Shown here one piece after another: positions 37,706 to 48,776 of a stretch of 64,000 bases of DNA. The notes under the pieces were generated by a model that worked only from the letters and a program-made list of their open reading frames with translations, was not told the origin of the DNA and did not search any database. Numbering within the stretch: position 1 is the first letter of the stretch; every line of letters starts with the position of its first letter. Source of the DNA: Gibbula magus (taxonomy: Eukaryota > Mollusca > Gastropoda > Trochida > Trochidae); assembly GCA_936450465.1 (NCBI GenBank), contig OW388294.1:73212622-73276621 (forward strand), written 5' to 3'. The position numbers and the translations under genes are program-made.

Positions 37706-39062
37706 AATATTCTTTAAGTTTATTTGGAACTCAAACCAGATAAAGTTAAATTGAGAAATTTGACAAGAAGATATGAGAATGGTGCTTGAGGATGGTAGAT
37801 ATATATGTATTTATTTATATTTCTTCGCATCAGCTTAGCATCCTTAAAAAAGCATGAACAAGAAGTTATATAAGTTATTTCCCAATTCATCCTCTATTTA
37901 AACTGGGCTCCATTGTGCATTCTTACAGACCTAGTAGAATTGACCACTATTGGCATGATCCGATACTCACTTGGAGTAATTACTATCAGTCAAACCTATC
38001 AGTGCCTATCAGATATCAGTGCTTTTTTGGATGAACAAATATGGCTTTATCCCAAATATGCAGACTCAACACGTATCATAGAAGACTGGTTCCTTAAAGG
38101 GGCAGTAGCACGTTGTTTTGCAAATTTCAAATTTCCCATTTTTAATGATAGTTTATGTCATTTATATTTATTTCAGGGGGTAACACATCTTATTACACAA
38201 ACCAATTATCCGTAATGGTAATAATGGTTTTGCGTATTAAGCAAAAATTGCATGGCGGCCATTTATTGTGAACATATTTTATTATCTCGAATTACAAAAA
38301 CGATTCACATGGCTTTACGGAACCATGTATACTCATTTTTTTAACTTGATGTTCCAAGAGAGAAGGGTGTTTTACTTTTGGTGACATTATTTTTTAAAAT
38401 ACATTTTGATTTATTTGAGAGAAAAAACGTACTACTGCCCCTTTAAGAGAATATATAGCGTAAGAGATTTTTGTGATGAGAATGGATTTATGTCTTTTGC
38501 TGAACTGAAAGAAAATTCACTCTGTTGGGAACATACTTAGACTATAACCGTGTTCTTAGCAATCTCCCGAAACACTGAAAAATGTTATAGAAACTTCTAC
38601 GTCTACATTGTATGTGTTTTTATCGTAACATCAATACTTTCTTATTGAAACCAGTGAAAGCGCTCTCGAAAGATTTATGACAAACTGATGCAAAATGTCC
38701 ATCTTCCTAAAGTCCGCAGCAAATGGCAGCATATGTTCTTAGCTGATTTAAACAGGAAAGATATATTTAGTATTCCTAACAATGCTTCAGAAATATTAAG
38801 TTACAAGATTGTCAATATAAATTCATAAATTTTGGGATTTGAGACTCAATTAAGCCTTAAAATCATTGTATTCGTTATTCAGGAGACTGAAAATTTCAAA
38901 CTGTTCCAGCTGGAAAGAGTCACATTTATATAAGTTGTATTAGAAATGAACCACTGTCTTTTAAAACATTCATTGTCACACTGAAAGACAGGTATATTGC
39001 CAGAATGAAAAACCAATCAAATAACTACTTGAGTGGGTCTCTTAGCAATTTAATGGATCTCA
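37701..39062 (+). mobile_element. 5'-truncated L1/Tx1-like retrotransposon fragment (unit A)
   Basis: Starts abruptly inside PAN exon C. The frames carry a decayed C-terminal part of a non-LTR polymerase: SIFFKFIWNSNQIKLN, then DEQIWLYPKYADST...IIEDWFLK, then (after a MITE) VRDFCDENGFMSFAELKEN, then KVRSKWQHMF, and YISCIRNEPLSFKTF with LKDRYIARMKNQ. The order matches the post-RT region of Tx1/L1-clade elements. Several stops and frameshifts; no RT core retained. Confidence 0.7.
38098..38452. mobile_element. 355-bp TTAA-flanked MITE
   Basis: Ends AGGGGCAGTAGCACG and, inverted, AGGGGCAGTAGTACG, flanked by TTAA at 38094-38097 and 38453-38456. Removing the element and one TTAA joins WFLK to RIYSVRDFC in one frame of the host retrotransposon, which fixes the boundaries. 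TTAA targets suggest piggyBac or Kolobok type. A right-truncated copy lies at 46545-46804. Confidence 0.9.
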
Positions 39063-39619
39063 AGAATTGCTAGTATTTCATTTTATACATGAAAAACATA
39101 TGCTAAATCCATTTTTTTTATTATGTAAACAAAATTGGGGTCACCATGCTCGTTTTCAAAAAGTGAGCTCCCAATGTACGTGGGGGTGCGCAAAAATGTT
39201 GACAGTTTCCACTATCATTTCACACTATCATCATGATAAAACAGTAAACATATTTCATAATTATGGCCTTACTTTTTTTTAAAAAGGGTTACAGTTACAT
39301 GTTTATGCAAGATAACATTCAATTTTATTGTGATTTTGAGCTTTTTACCTAAAATGGAAATTTTACAATATTTTTTGTTTTCTGTTAAACATTAATGTTT
39401 ATGTCAATTAATCTCAAGATTTGCTGACAAAAACCCACTGTTAATTGGACTATAGAGCAACACAAACATGTATCTCTTTATCATAACACAACCACTACAT
39501 TTTACAAATATAATACAATTATTTTATTATCATTATCATTCACTAAGGTCGTGTTTTTCACTGGCTTATAAATGGTTTGAAAGGTGAAAAAACGAGACCA
39601 AACGTAAGTTTTGGAAATA

Positions 39620-40600
39620 CAATCACATGAAAAAGAAACGTACAGATATACAAGGTACAAGATAGTTCAACCCACGAGAGGTAAATGAGACTGAAACAAA
39701 GTTACAAACTGTTTTCAGAAGCCAACAAAGTTTGAAATTTCAAAGCAGTATCTGTTCATATTTCTGAGAAACACACATAAGAAATCGTTGTTTTAACCTC
39801 CTTAACTGGTCGAGACAGGTGAGTCAAAACGGGCTTTTTGTCCTGTTTTGTGACGTCCTGCAGTAAAGATGCGTCAACAAATTTAGATCAAAGCAGGTTG
39901 TTTTTGTCGACAACATCATACATAGAGAATCTCACCCAAGTGTCTCCTGATATCAAATATATCAACAAGAGTTGATGAAGGTTACAAATATCTTTTTCTT
40001 TTATAAACGAGTGTTGATACAGTTAATATCAGAAGACAAGAGGATGAGATTCTATTTATCATCCAACATCATTCTTGATTACGTTTCAATGAAAATAGTG
40101 TACATCTCTGAGCACACCTCAGCCATTTGACGTCCAGTGCGGTGTCATAGCAATTTGACGTCATCATGTTTATTATGGCATAGCATTGTGATGTTATTAC
40201 TCGGTGATGTAAAATCATTGAGATGTCATGAAGTTGACGATGACAGGACATTGTGCAAAATCTACTGACAAAACGCTATCTCCTAGAAGATGTAGCTTGA
40301 TATCAAACAAGCGATATCTCTTGTGGAACACAGTTTTGGATGATCAAGTAACATAAGTTCAATGTTTCATAAAATTTTGCTTTCAATACCAAACATTATA
40401 CCAAAAAAATCCCTTTGAAATTACCCTATTTGTATTTGAACGGACAAAAAAAAAAAAGTAGCATACTCTGATGTATATAAACTTGTGAGGATTTCCACAC
40501 AGCACATGTGTCTATCGAATAAATTATAGATCTACTTTCTCCGAGAGCAGTATTTTTTATAATCTCTTCAAAGTGAGGGGACGTTTCTTTTGCATGTGAG
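39620..40600 (+). mobile_element. MITE with AAAAGAAACG-type ends (unit A)
   Basis: Left end CAATCACATGAAAAAGAAAC, right end (inverted) CTCACATGCAAAAGAAACGT, TA on both sides. The block at 35,208 lacks it. The interior contains tgacgtc and tatctcctagaagatgtag segments and no convincing ORF. The interior is shared in inverted orientation with 49,645-50,172. Confidence 0.75.
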
Positions 40601-42081
40601 TATAGAATAAAAGCCTACCGTGAGTTTCGTGATACCTGGACATATCGTGCAGACAATTTTTGGTAACATTAATGATGAATGGACCAGCTCACATGAGACC
40701 GTGGGAAAGGTTTGATATTCATTAAAGCTAATAATGGAAGCAATACATACGTGTTGTCACGTGAAATACTTTAAATCTTTGCTATAAAATATAACATGCT
40801 ACCCCTCAATTTCAAGCTCTCTCCAAAATGTCTGAGTCTCATCAGCAAAATAAAATGGATAAGTAAGTCTTTTAGTCTTTTAATGGATCTATACAAAAAG
40901 GATATAAAAGTTTTTCAAACCAAATTTCCACTTTACATTCCAGATATATAATTGAAAGTGAGACTTGCGTGAATCATGCAACAACGGGTATTCACATTAT
41001 AAATAAAAAAGGGGGAAGTAAATTCTCGAACATATGTTCAAATGCCACTTAGTTTAAACGTTTATCTAGTAAATAAATAAATAAATAAATAATTGTTCCA
41101 TTGGCGATAAATAGTACATATTCATGAAACCAAAAACAGAAAATCATTTAATTCCCGACTGCATTAGTAGAATTGAATATCTGAAATCATAAGTTGTCAT
41201 GGAATGTCACAGATTAAACTGAACAATCAGGGGATGCCATGTATCACTTGTCAGTGGTTGATGTTTTATGATTGAGGGTTCATTGAGGTTAAGAATTAGA
41301 TTCTAGTTGCCTAAATTACACTGAGGCATGTGGTACAGTAAGGCCAATTATTCTGGACAATGTAATGGTTGAAACTAAAAACTTCATGAAAAGAGCTTGC
41401 TAACCAAATGCTAAAAAGTGCATAATGAAACTTTAAAATTCAAATGAGAGAAAAATTGGATTTCCAGATGGCCCCTAGTTTCAACAGCACCCTAAACCTT
41501 AATATATCCTTACTTTGATTTCTGTATCAGGGATAAGTGTCTTACTTACACTAACAATTATCCTTTGCATTATCTTAGCCTAACTATGGACAAATACTAG
41601 AATATCGGACAAATAAGTGTCATTAATGAATATATAATGTCGTGGTATGTTTTGGTCCCATTACATGACCAGATAAGCCATATCCATAGAAAACGGTTAT
41701 CCCTATTGGTCCAAATGATTCGATGTACAAAGCGACTGTTTTGTGAAACTCTTCAGTGTGAGGGGTAAATTTGTAGGTCTGATGTGATTTTGAGATCTGC
41801 GAACATTCGATCATGGTGTCATAAATATGATTCTACTTTGAGTGTATAAGTATCACTACATCAATCAGTTCACTTGACCTACCTTCGATCGGCCCTGTTA
41901 GCGTTAATATGGCCACCGGAAGGAATATGGACTGCATGGTTTAACCGAACGATGTACATTTGTTTAAGAACTCTTTTATTGATAAAGGAGTACTATTTAG
42001 CCATTTGATACACTTATTTTAGTAGCAAAGGCGTGCTGGTGTGCCTTAATGTTTTCGAGTTTTTAAAAAAATTCATTGCAG

Positions 42082-42326
42082 CACCATCCCATTCAGGCAG
42101 GTTTCAAAGGAACCGAATTGACAACGCACAAGAATCCAAGACAATACGTTGAAGGCAGAGACAATAGATGGTTATAAGTTTTAATCAATGTGAAAGTGCA
42201 TTATGTGCGCATTCATACTAAATTTGGAATACTTGTTATTCATTCATCTTCTCAGTTAAAACCTTTAAAGACATGTTTTAGTATCTACATTTGGAATTCC
42301 GTGTACAAAGAAACAACAATGCAACT
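42082..42326 (+). pseudogene. PAN/EB relic in unit B: exon B and truncated exon C
   Basis: Exon B (42082-42154) is nearly identical to unit A but its donor has changed from gtagag to gcagag. Exon C starts at 42282 (STFGIPCTKKQQCN) and ends at the same retrotransposon junction as in unit A, so the break predates the duplication. Confidence 0.85.
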
Positions 42327-42413
42327 CAATATTCATTAAGTTTATTTGGAACTCAAACCAGATAAAGTTAAATTGAGAAATTTGACAAGAAGCTATGAGA
42401 ATGGTGGTTGAGT

Positions 42414-42417
<4 letters not shown>

Positions 42418-42474
<57 letters not shown>
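42418..42474. repeat. (TA)n microsatellite at the Penelope insertion
   Basis: About 28 TA units. Unit A has only a short tagatatatatgtatt sequence at the matching site (about 37,797-37,815). Confidence 0.95.
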
Positions 42475-42478
<4 letters not shown>

Positions 42479-42501
42479 GAAAGTTGGGAAGAATTAAGTT
42501 T

Positions 42502-42547
42502 GGCAAACGTTTTCAGCAGGTACATCCTATACCTGCTTCATCAGGCC
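42502..42547 (-). ncRNA. Candidate hammerhead ribozyme (minimal, short stem III)
   Basis: On the minus strand the core reads GGC-CTGATGA-AGCAGGT-(9-nt loop)-ACCTGCT-GAA-AAC-GTT-T-GCC. CTGATGA is at 42544-42538 and GAAA at 42514-42511. Stem II is 7 perfect base pairs, stem III is AAC/GTT (3 bp, no loop) and stem I is GGC/GCC. U at 42505 would be the cleavage nucleotide (UUU, allowed by the NUH rule). Penelope-like elements are known to carry hammerheads with very short stem III that work best as dimers, and this one lies 3' of such an ORF on the same strand. Activity is inferred. Confidence 0.75.
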
Positions 42548-42712
42548 GTTTATTGACGTAGCTGACACACAGTACATAGCACTATGACGTCACACAGGAA
42601 CCTATGACGTCATAATGTACCTGACAACAATAGTTTGTTATGAAAACAAAACTTATGTTTTGCCATTTAATTTTTGCGCATATTTATGAATGAAATATGA
42701 TTCTTTCAAAAG

Positions 42713-45093
42713 TCAATCATTGTCATTGCTGTAATTGAGTTTATACATCGGGAAAATCTTGAATTTGCCGTTACCGCATGTATCTAAATGTTCACTAAGA
42801 GGGATTGTGCGATTTCGGGGCTGGTTAATGTGGGATCGGTGAAGGTTCATTCTTCTTTTTAATTTTTGCTCTGTTTTCCCGATATACTTCTCATTACATC
42901 CAGAAGATGTGATTACATAAATGACATTTTTAGTATCACAATTCATGTTTTGTTTTACAACAAATGTATCTTTGGATGTAATTTGTATAGAACATCCTTC
43001 AATAATGTTTTCACAAGTGTGACAACGAGAATCTCCACATTTTGAAACTTTTGGAACAATATCAACTGAGTCAAATCTGGATGCAGTTAATAATTTGCGG
43101 AGGTTTTTTGGTTGCTTACGGCTGTTAATGAAATTGTACTTATGGACAATCTTTTTCATTTTTTGACTGGGACTTAGGATAGAAAGATAGCGTTTTACAA
43201 TAGACATGGTATTGTCATGATTAAGATTAAAGGTAGATACAAGAGTAAGATTATTGTGAGTGTCCTTGTTCTTATCCACCTTAGATCTCAGTTGTTGTTG
43301 TCCCATCTCTAACGCCTTCTGTATGCTATCACTTATTAATTTTTCAGGATAATTTTGTTTAAGTAGAAAGCTTTTGAGTTCAGCAAGACGATTGATTTTA
43401 ACATCATCATCAGAAACAATAGTACAAACTCTTCTTGCTAAACAATAAGGGATGTTGCGTTTGGTATGAAGGGGGTGGCATGAACCAAAGTCAAGATATT
43501 GATGAGAATCTGTTTTCTTATAGAATATATCTGTTGCTATGGTACCCCCTGATTCTATCTTAACGGTAACGTCCAGAAAATGTAAATGGTGCTCATCACA
43601 TTCCATAGTAAATTTCATTGAAGGGTCAAGAGCGTTAAGAATTTCATGAATAGTTTTAAGAAGATCATTGTCATTGTTTAAGATTATAAAACAATCATCT
43701 AAAAAACGCTTCCAAGAATTTTCAACTTGTTCTTTCATTGTCGGTCCAAACATCTCTCCAATTTTATGGTAGAATAACTTTTCCAAATAGCCAAGTACTA
43801 GTGTGGCATATGTAGACGCTACTTTTGTACCCATTGCTACGCCTTTATTTTGAGTGTAAAAACATCCATCAAAATAAAACACATTGTTTTCAATCACTAG
43901 ACTTTAAGCTTCAATAATAAAATCATTGGTAAACATATCCGGTATTTCATGACGAAATTCATCAAGCCAACATTTTACTGCTTTCAAGCCAAGCTCCGTA
44001 TCTATATTGCTATATAGATTAACCACATCAAAACTAACCAATTTTGAACCCTCGGGTACTGTTTGCGGAAGCTTGCATAAAAAATCAATATCATCTCTTA
44101 TGTAACTTTTGACCTGCATACATAAAGGTTTTAGGATAACATCAATAAAATTACTAAGTCTTTGTGTGTGACTTTCCGGTCCACCAACAATAGGTCTAAA
44201 TGGGAGGTCTTCTGGATTTCTAACAGAAATAACAGTAGATTGAGCATTAGAAATGTTTTCTTGAATTACTTTGCTCTTATGTATTTTTGGAAGGCCATAA
44301 AAGTATGCAGTCTTAGCCTCAAAATTTGTAAGGTAGTCTTTTTCCGCGTCTGTAATTTCATCAGCATATCTATTCAACAATTTAGAAATTTTGTTGGATA
44401 TAACTTTTTCTTCTCTTGCATTAACCTTCTTATAGTATGTTTCGTTATCAAGAGTGGACAATATTTTATCTTTATAATAAGCTTTATCCATAATGACAAT
44501 AGCTCCTCCTTTATCTGCCTCCTTAATAACAATATTACTGTTATTACTTAAATTATGCAAAGCTGTAGACTCACCCTCTGTTAAGTTTAGTTTTGGTTGT
44601 TTAACATGCACGGGTACATTTTCAATCAAATCACAATACTCCTCTAAATACTTGTCTCTTCCGCGAGGCGGCACAAAGTTTGATTTATTTTTTAGTAAAG
44701 TTTGTGATGGTATCTCTGCACTGTCTGTTTCTTCATCTGTGTCTTCCTGGTCTTCTGGTTCGAAGTATTCTGCAAGTCTAAGTTTGCAGGTAAAACGTTT
44801 GATGTCAGACTTCACCTCAATCGCATTAGGTTTAGGAGTAGGTGTGAATTTAAAACCTTTCTTAAGTAGCTTCACTTCATCTTCACATAGATGGTACTCT
44901 GAAAGGTTAAATATTTTTGGGTCCTTCACTAGGTTATCCATGGAGGCCTTCTCCCCCGATTTCGCTTCCCGTGGTTCGTGTTGCCTCTGCCTAAATAATA
45001 TTTGTTCACTGCTCGGCCAATGTAGATGGTGTTTTTTGAATGTTCACGTTCTTTGCTGCGTGGTTTTTTATATTTATAGAAAAGAGTAAACAT
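42713..45093 (-). pseudogene. Penelope-like RT/GIY-YIG polyprotein with one stop and one frameshift
   Basis: The N-terminus (45093-44945) reads MFTLFYKYKKPRSKEREHSK, then IYIGRAVNKYY and a basic NHGKRNRGRRPPW tail. A frame change near 44,940 leads to VKDPKIFNLSEYHL. RT motifs follow: FRPIVGGPESHTQRLSNFID, SFDVVNLYSNI, GVAMGTKVASTYATLVLGYL, the catalytic WKRFLDDCFIIL, and HHLHFLDVTV. An in-frame TAA (43904-43906) sits between FIIEA and SLVIENN, upstream of GVAMG. After a C-x4-C-x2-C cluster (CGDSRCHTC) comes the endonuclease with VIYVITSSGC, KYIGKTEQKLKRRM and HRSHI. Length is about 793 codons, near the family norm. With one stop and one frameshift this copy is young but not autonomous as read. 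Confidence 0.93.
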
Positions 45094-45190
45094 CAGATGG
45101 GTTTGACTGGGTCAATCTTCTTTAATACGATGAGCTCATTTCAACCAGTATATCGGTCTTTTCAAGTATGTTTAGACAAGTGGAAGATCG

Positions 45191-45208
45191 CATATATATA
45201 TATATATA
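45191..45208. repeat. Short (TA)n tract between Penelope fragments
   Basis: About nine TA units separating the long element from the second fragment. Confidence 0.85.
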
Positions 45209-46200
45209 CATGAACAAGAACAATAAATAATTACAACATCAATATCCTTACATGGCAGTAAGACATGGTCATTGTTTCATAATCACGCACGTCATAATTG
45301 CCTTGAGCACACTAATTGGGTGTGACTCTAGAACAATGCAGTTTTGTGAGGATTAATGAGTCTGTCTCATTAATCACTAGGTAGACACAAGCATGAATTT
45401 ACATGTAATCACTTCCTTCTGTGAACTAACTGTTAAGTGAGGGGCAGTATTTTTTGATAAAAAATGCTTCTTTGGTTTCTAAAGTTAAGCTTGTCTGATT
45501 TGGAAAATACTTTATAAAACGGGAAGATGATAAATTGTCCATTGTTGCAATCTGCTATATGTTTGCTAATCTTTAGGTGACGGAGATTAGGGTCATTTAT
45601 TTGTTGTTTGTGGACCCTTACCCTAGCTTGAAGATTGCTTGTTTGGCCAATATAAGTGAGATTACATTTGGGACAGAGGATGCATAAATTACATTTTTAG
45701 ATATGCAACTCATTTGGTGTTTAACTTTTAAAGTTTGTCCATTTTCAAATTGGAATTCTTGGCCTTCCATAATCAGTGGGACATTTTGAAACTTCGGGCT
45801 GAGTTTCATTATTGCTGTATTTTGCTCTTGTGAGTATTTTTTTCAAGTTATTTGGCTGTCGTTTACTTTTGATTATAGTGGTTTTATCAAGCATAGCTTT
45901 AAGCCTTTTGTCTTGTGTTAGAATGTGTAAGTTGTCCCGTATTAGGGGGTAGATGTTGGGATTGTTAGGGTTATGGGAAGTTACAAATGTTATGGTACTT
46001 GTTGGTACTATTTTTTCTATGGGCGTTCGCAATTCTGAAATGGTGTGATTAGTTGCCTTTTCAATGCCTTTGTCAATCATATTGTGAGGAAAGGCACGTT
46101 TTAGCAGAGCAACTTTTATTGATGTTGTAATTATTTATTGTTACCCAGTCAAACCCATCTGATGTTTACTCTTTTCTATATATAACCTTACTTCACGTGA
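45209..46200 (-). mobile_element. Second, truncated Penelope-like fragment with inverted end
   Basis: Minus-strand frames 46080-45745 (ATNHTISELRTPIEKIVPTS, RLKAMLDKTTIIKSKRQPNN) and 45809-45618 (KVKHQMSCISKNVIYASS) match the post-RT and early endonuclease regions of a different Penelope element; the two frames are out of register. Upstream, 46142-46178 is the reverse complement of 45076-45112 (the ORF-start region of the long element), and aacaataaataattacaac at about 45,220 recurs inverted at about 46,117-46,143. Confidence 0.8.
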
Positions 46201-46210
46201 AAAACGACTC

Positions 46211-46212
<2 letters not shown>

Positions 46213-46270
<58 letters not shown>
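46213..46270. repeat. (TA)n microsatellite, far side of the Penelope insertion
   Basis: About 29 TA units; beyond it the L1-like host sequence resumes (ttctatttcttcgc, compared with atttatatttcttcgc in unit A). Confidence 0.95.
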
Positions 46271-46272
<2 letters not shown>

Positions 46273-47290
46273 CTATTTCTTCGCTTCAGCTTAGCATCCT
46301 TAAAAAAGCATGAACAAGAAGTTATATAAGTTATTTCCCAATTCATCCTCTATTTAAACTGGGCTCCATTGTGCATTCTTACAGGCCTAGTAGAATTGAC
46401 CAATATTGGCATGAGTAATTGGAGTAATTACTATCAGTCAAACCTAAGTGGTGCAAGAGATATCAGTGCTTTTGTGGCTTAACAAATATGGCTTTATCCC
46501 AAATATGCAGACTCAACACGTGTCATAGAAGACTGGTTCCTTAAAGGGGCAGTAGCACGTTGTTTTGCAAATTTCAAATTTCCTATTTTTAATGATAGTT
46601 TATGCCATTTATATTTATTTCAGGGCGTAACACATCTTATTACACAAACCAATTATCCGTAATGGTAATAATGGTGTTGCGTATTTATTAAAAATTGCAT
46701 GGCCGCCATTTTATTGTGAACATATTTTGTTATTTCGAATTACAAAAACGATTCACATGGCTTTACGGAACCATGTAAACTCATTTTTTTAACTTGATGT
46801 TCGGAAGAGTTATAGAAACTTCTAAGTCTACATTGTATGTGTCTTTATCGTAACATCAATACTTTCATATTGAAACCAAAACTCGAAAGATTTGTGACAA
46901 ACTTATGCAAAATGTCAATCTTCCTAAAGTCCGCAGCAAATGGCAGCATATGTTTTTAGCTGATTTAAACAGGAAAGAGATATTTAGTATTCCTAAACAA
47001 TGCTTCAGAAATATTAAGTTACAAGATTTTCAATATAAATTCATAAATTTTGGGTTTTGAGACTCAATTAAGCCTTAAAATCATTTTATTCGTTATTAAG
47101 GAGACTGGAAATTTCAAACTGTTCTAGCTGGAGAGAGACACATTTATATAAGATGTATTAGAAACGAACCACTGTCTTTTAAAACATTCATTGTCACACT
47201 GAAAGACAGGTATATTGCCAGAATGAAAAACCAATCAAATAATTTACTTGAGTGGGTCCCTTAGCAATTTAATAGATCATAAGAATTGCT
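46271..47290 (+). mobile_element. L1/Tx1-like fragment, unit B (second part)
   Basis: Continuation of the same fragment after the Penelope insertion; the first part lies at 42,323-42,417. Compared with unit A it lacks about 230 bp covering the MITE right end and VRDFCDENG. Confidence 0.7.
46545..46804. mobile_element. TTAA MITE, right end deleted (unit B)
   Basis: Same left end after TTAA (46541-46544) as the unit A copy; the right end is removed by the deletion in unit B. Confidence 0.85.
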
Positions 47291-47861
47291 AGTATTTCAT
47301 TTTATACATGAAAAACATATGCTAAATCAATTTCTGTTATTATTTAAACAAAATTGGGGTCACCGTGCTCGGTTAAAAAAAAGGAGCTCATTTTCCACTA
47401 TCATTTCACACTATCATCATGATAAAACAGTAAAAATATTTCATAATTATGGCCTTATCTTTTTTATAAAAGGGTTACAGTTACACGTTTATGCAAGACA
47501 AAATTCAATTTTATTGTTATTTTGAGCTTTTACCTAAAATGGAAATTTTACAATATTTTATTGTTTTCTCTTTAACATTAATGTTTATGTCAATTATTCT
47601 CAAAATTTGCTCAAAAAACCCACTGTTAATTGGACTATAGAGCAACAAAAATATGTATCTCTTTATCATAAAACAACTACTACATTTCACAATATAATAC
47701 AATGATTTTATTATCATGTTTCTATAGAGTTATTTAAGTTCGTAATGTACATGACGGACACTGTTACTGAAAGTACACTAAGGCCGTGTTTTTTTTCCCA
47801 CTGGATTATAAATGGTTTGAAAAGTGAAAAAAACGAGACCAAACGTAAGTTTGTGGAAATA

Positions 47862-48774
47862 CAATCACGTGAAAAAGAAACGTACAGATATACAAGGTAC
47901 AAGATAGTTCAAACCACGAGAGGTAAATGAGACTGAAACAAAGTTACAAAATGTTTTCAGAAGCCAACAAAGTTTGAAATTTCAAAGCAGTATCTGTTCA
48001 TATTTCTGAGAAACACACATAAGAAATCGTTGTTTTAAACCTTCTTAACTGGACGAGACAGGTGAGTCAAAACGGGCTTTTCGTCCTGTTTTGTGACGTC
48101 CTGCAGTAAAGATACGTCAACAAATTTAGATCAAAGCAGGTTGTTTTTGTCGACAACATCATACATAGAGAATCTCACCCAAGTGTCTCCTGATATCAAA
48201 TATATCAACACGAGTTGATGAAAGTTACTAATATCTTTTTCTTTTATAAACGAGTGTTGATACAGTTAATATCAGAAGACACGAGGATGAGATTCTATTT
48301 ATCATCCAACATCATTCTTGATTACGTTTCAATGAAAAAAGTGTTCATCCCTGATTGCATTGTGATGTTATTACTCGGTGATGTAAAATCATTGTGATGT
48401 CATGAAGTTGACAATGACAGGGCATTGTGCAAAATCTACTGACAGAACGATATCTCCTAGGAGATGTAGCTTGATATCAAACAAGCGATATCTCTTGTGG
48501 AACACAGTTTTGGATGATAAAGTAACATAAGTTCAATGTTTCATAAAATTTTGCTTTAAATACCAAACATTATACCAAAAAAATCCCTTTGAAATTACCC
48601 TATTTGTATTTGAACGGACATAGAAATAAAAGTAGCATACTCTGATGTATATAAAATTGTGAATATTTATACACAGCACATGTGTCTATCGAATAAATTA
48701 CATATCTACTTTCTCCGAGAGCATAATTTTGTATACTCTCTTCAAAATGTGGGGACGTTTCTTTTGCACATGAG
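47862..48774 (+). mobile_element. MITE with AAAAGAAACG-type ends (unit B)
   Basis: Duplicate of the unit A element, shortened by an internal deletion near 48,350. TA flanks at 47860-47861 and 48775-48776. Confidence 0.75.
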
Positions 48775-48776
48775 TA

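Larger units (their letters stand above)
35670..40815. repeat. Tandem segmental duplication, unit A
   Basis: Colinear with unit B (40,841-48,985) over most of its length. Shared landmarks are catcagcaraataaaatgg at the start, PAN exon B and C relics, an L1/Tx1 fragment, a TTAA MITE, an AAAAGAAACG MITE and taacatgctacccctcaatt at the end. Unit A lacks the 3.8-kb Penelope insertion and carries a Tc1-like foldback that B lacks. Confidence 0.9.
42475..45190 (-). mobile_element. Penelope-like retroelement, near full-length ORF
   Basis: A minus-strand element between TA tracts. From the 5' side it has a leader, an ORF from ATG at 45093 to the stop at 42713, and a 3' region with a hammerhead ribozyme motif. 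It carries both Penelope hallmarks, an RT with the RFLDD-type catalytic box and a C-terminal GIY-YIG endonuclease. It is inserted in unit B of the segmental duplication and absent from unit A. Confidence 0.93.

Noticed and set aside
40840..40870. TCATCAG (complement of CTGATGA) as a second hammerhead
   Set aside because: No stem II hairpin or GAAA follows at the right distance. The same holds for the tcatcag sites near 13,996, 21,808 and 44,320.
44162..45089. Plus-strand frames within the Penelope region
   Set aside because: They are antisense to the clearly recognisable RT on the minus strand and show no motif of their own.
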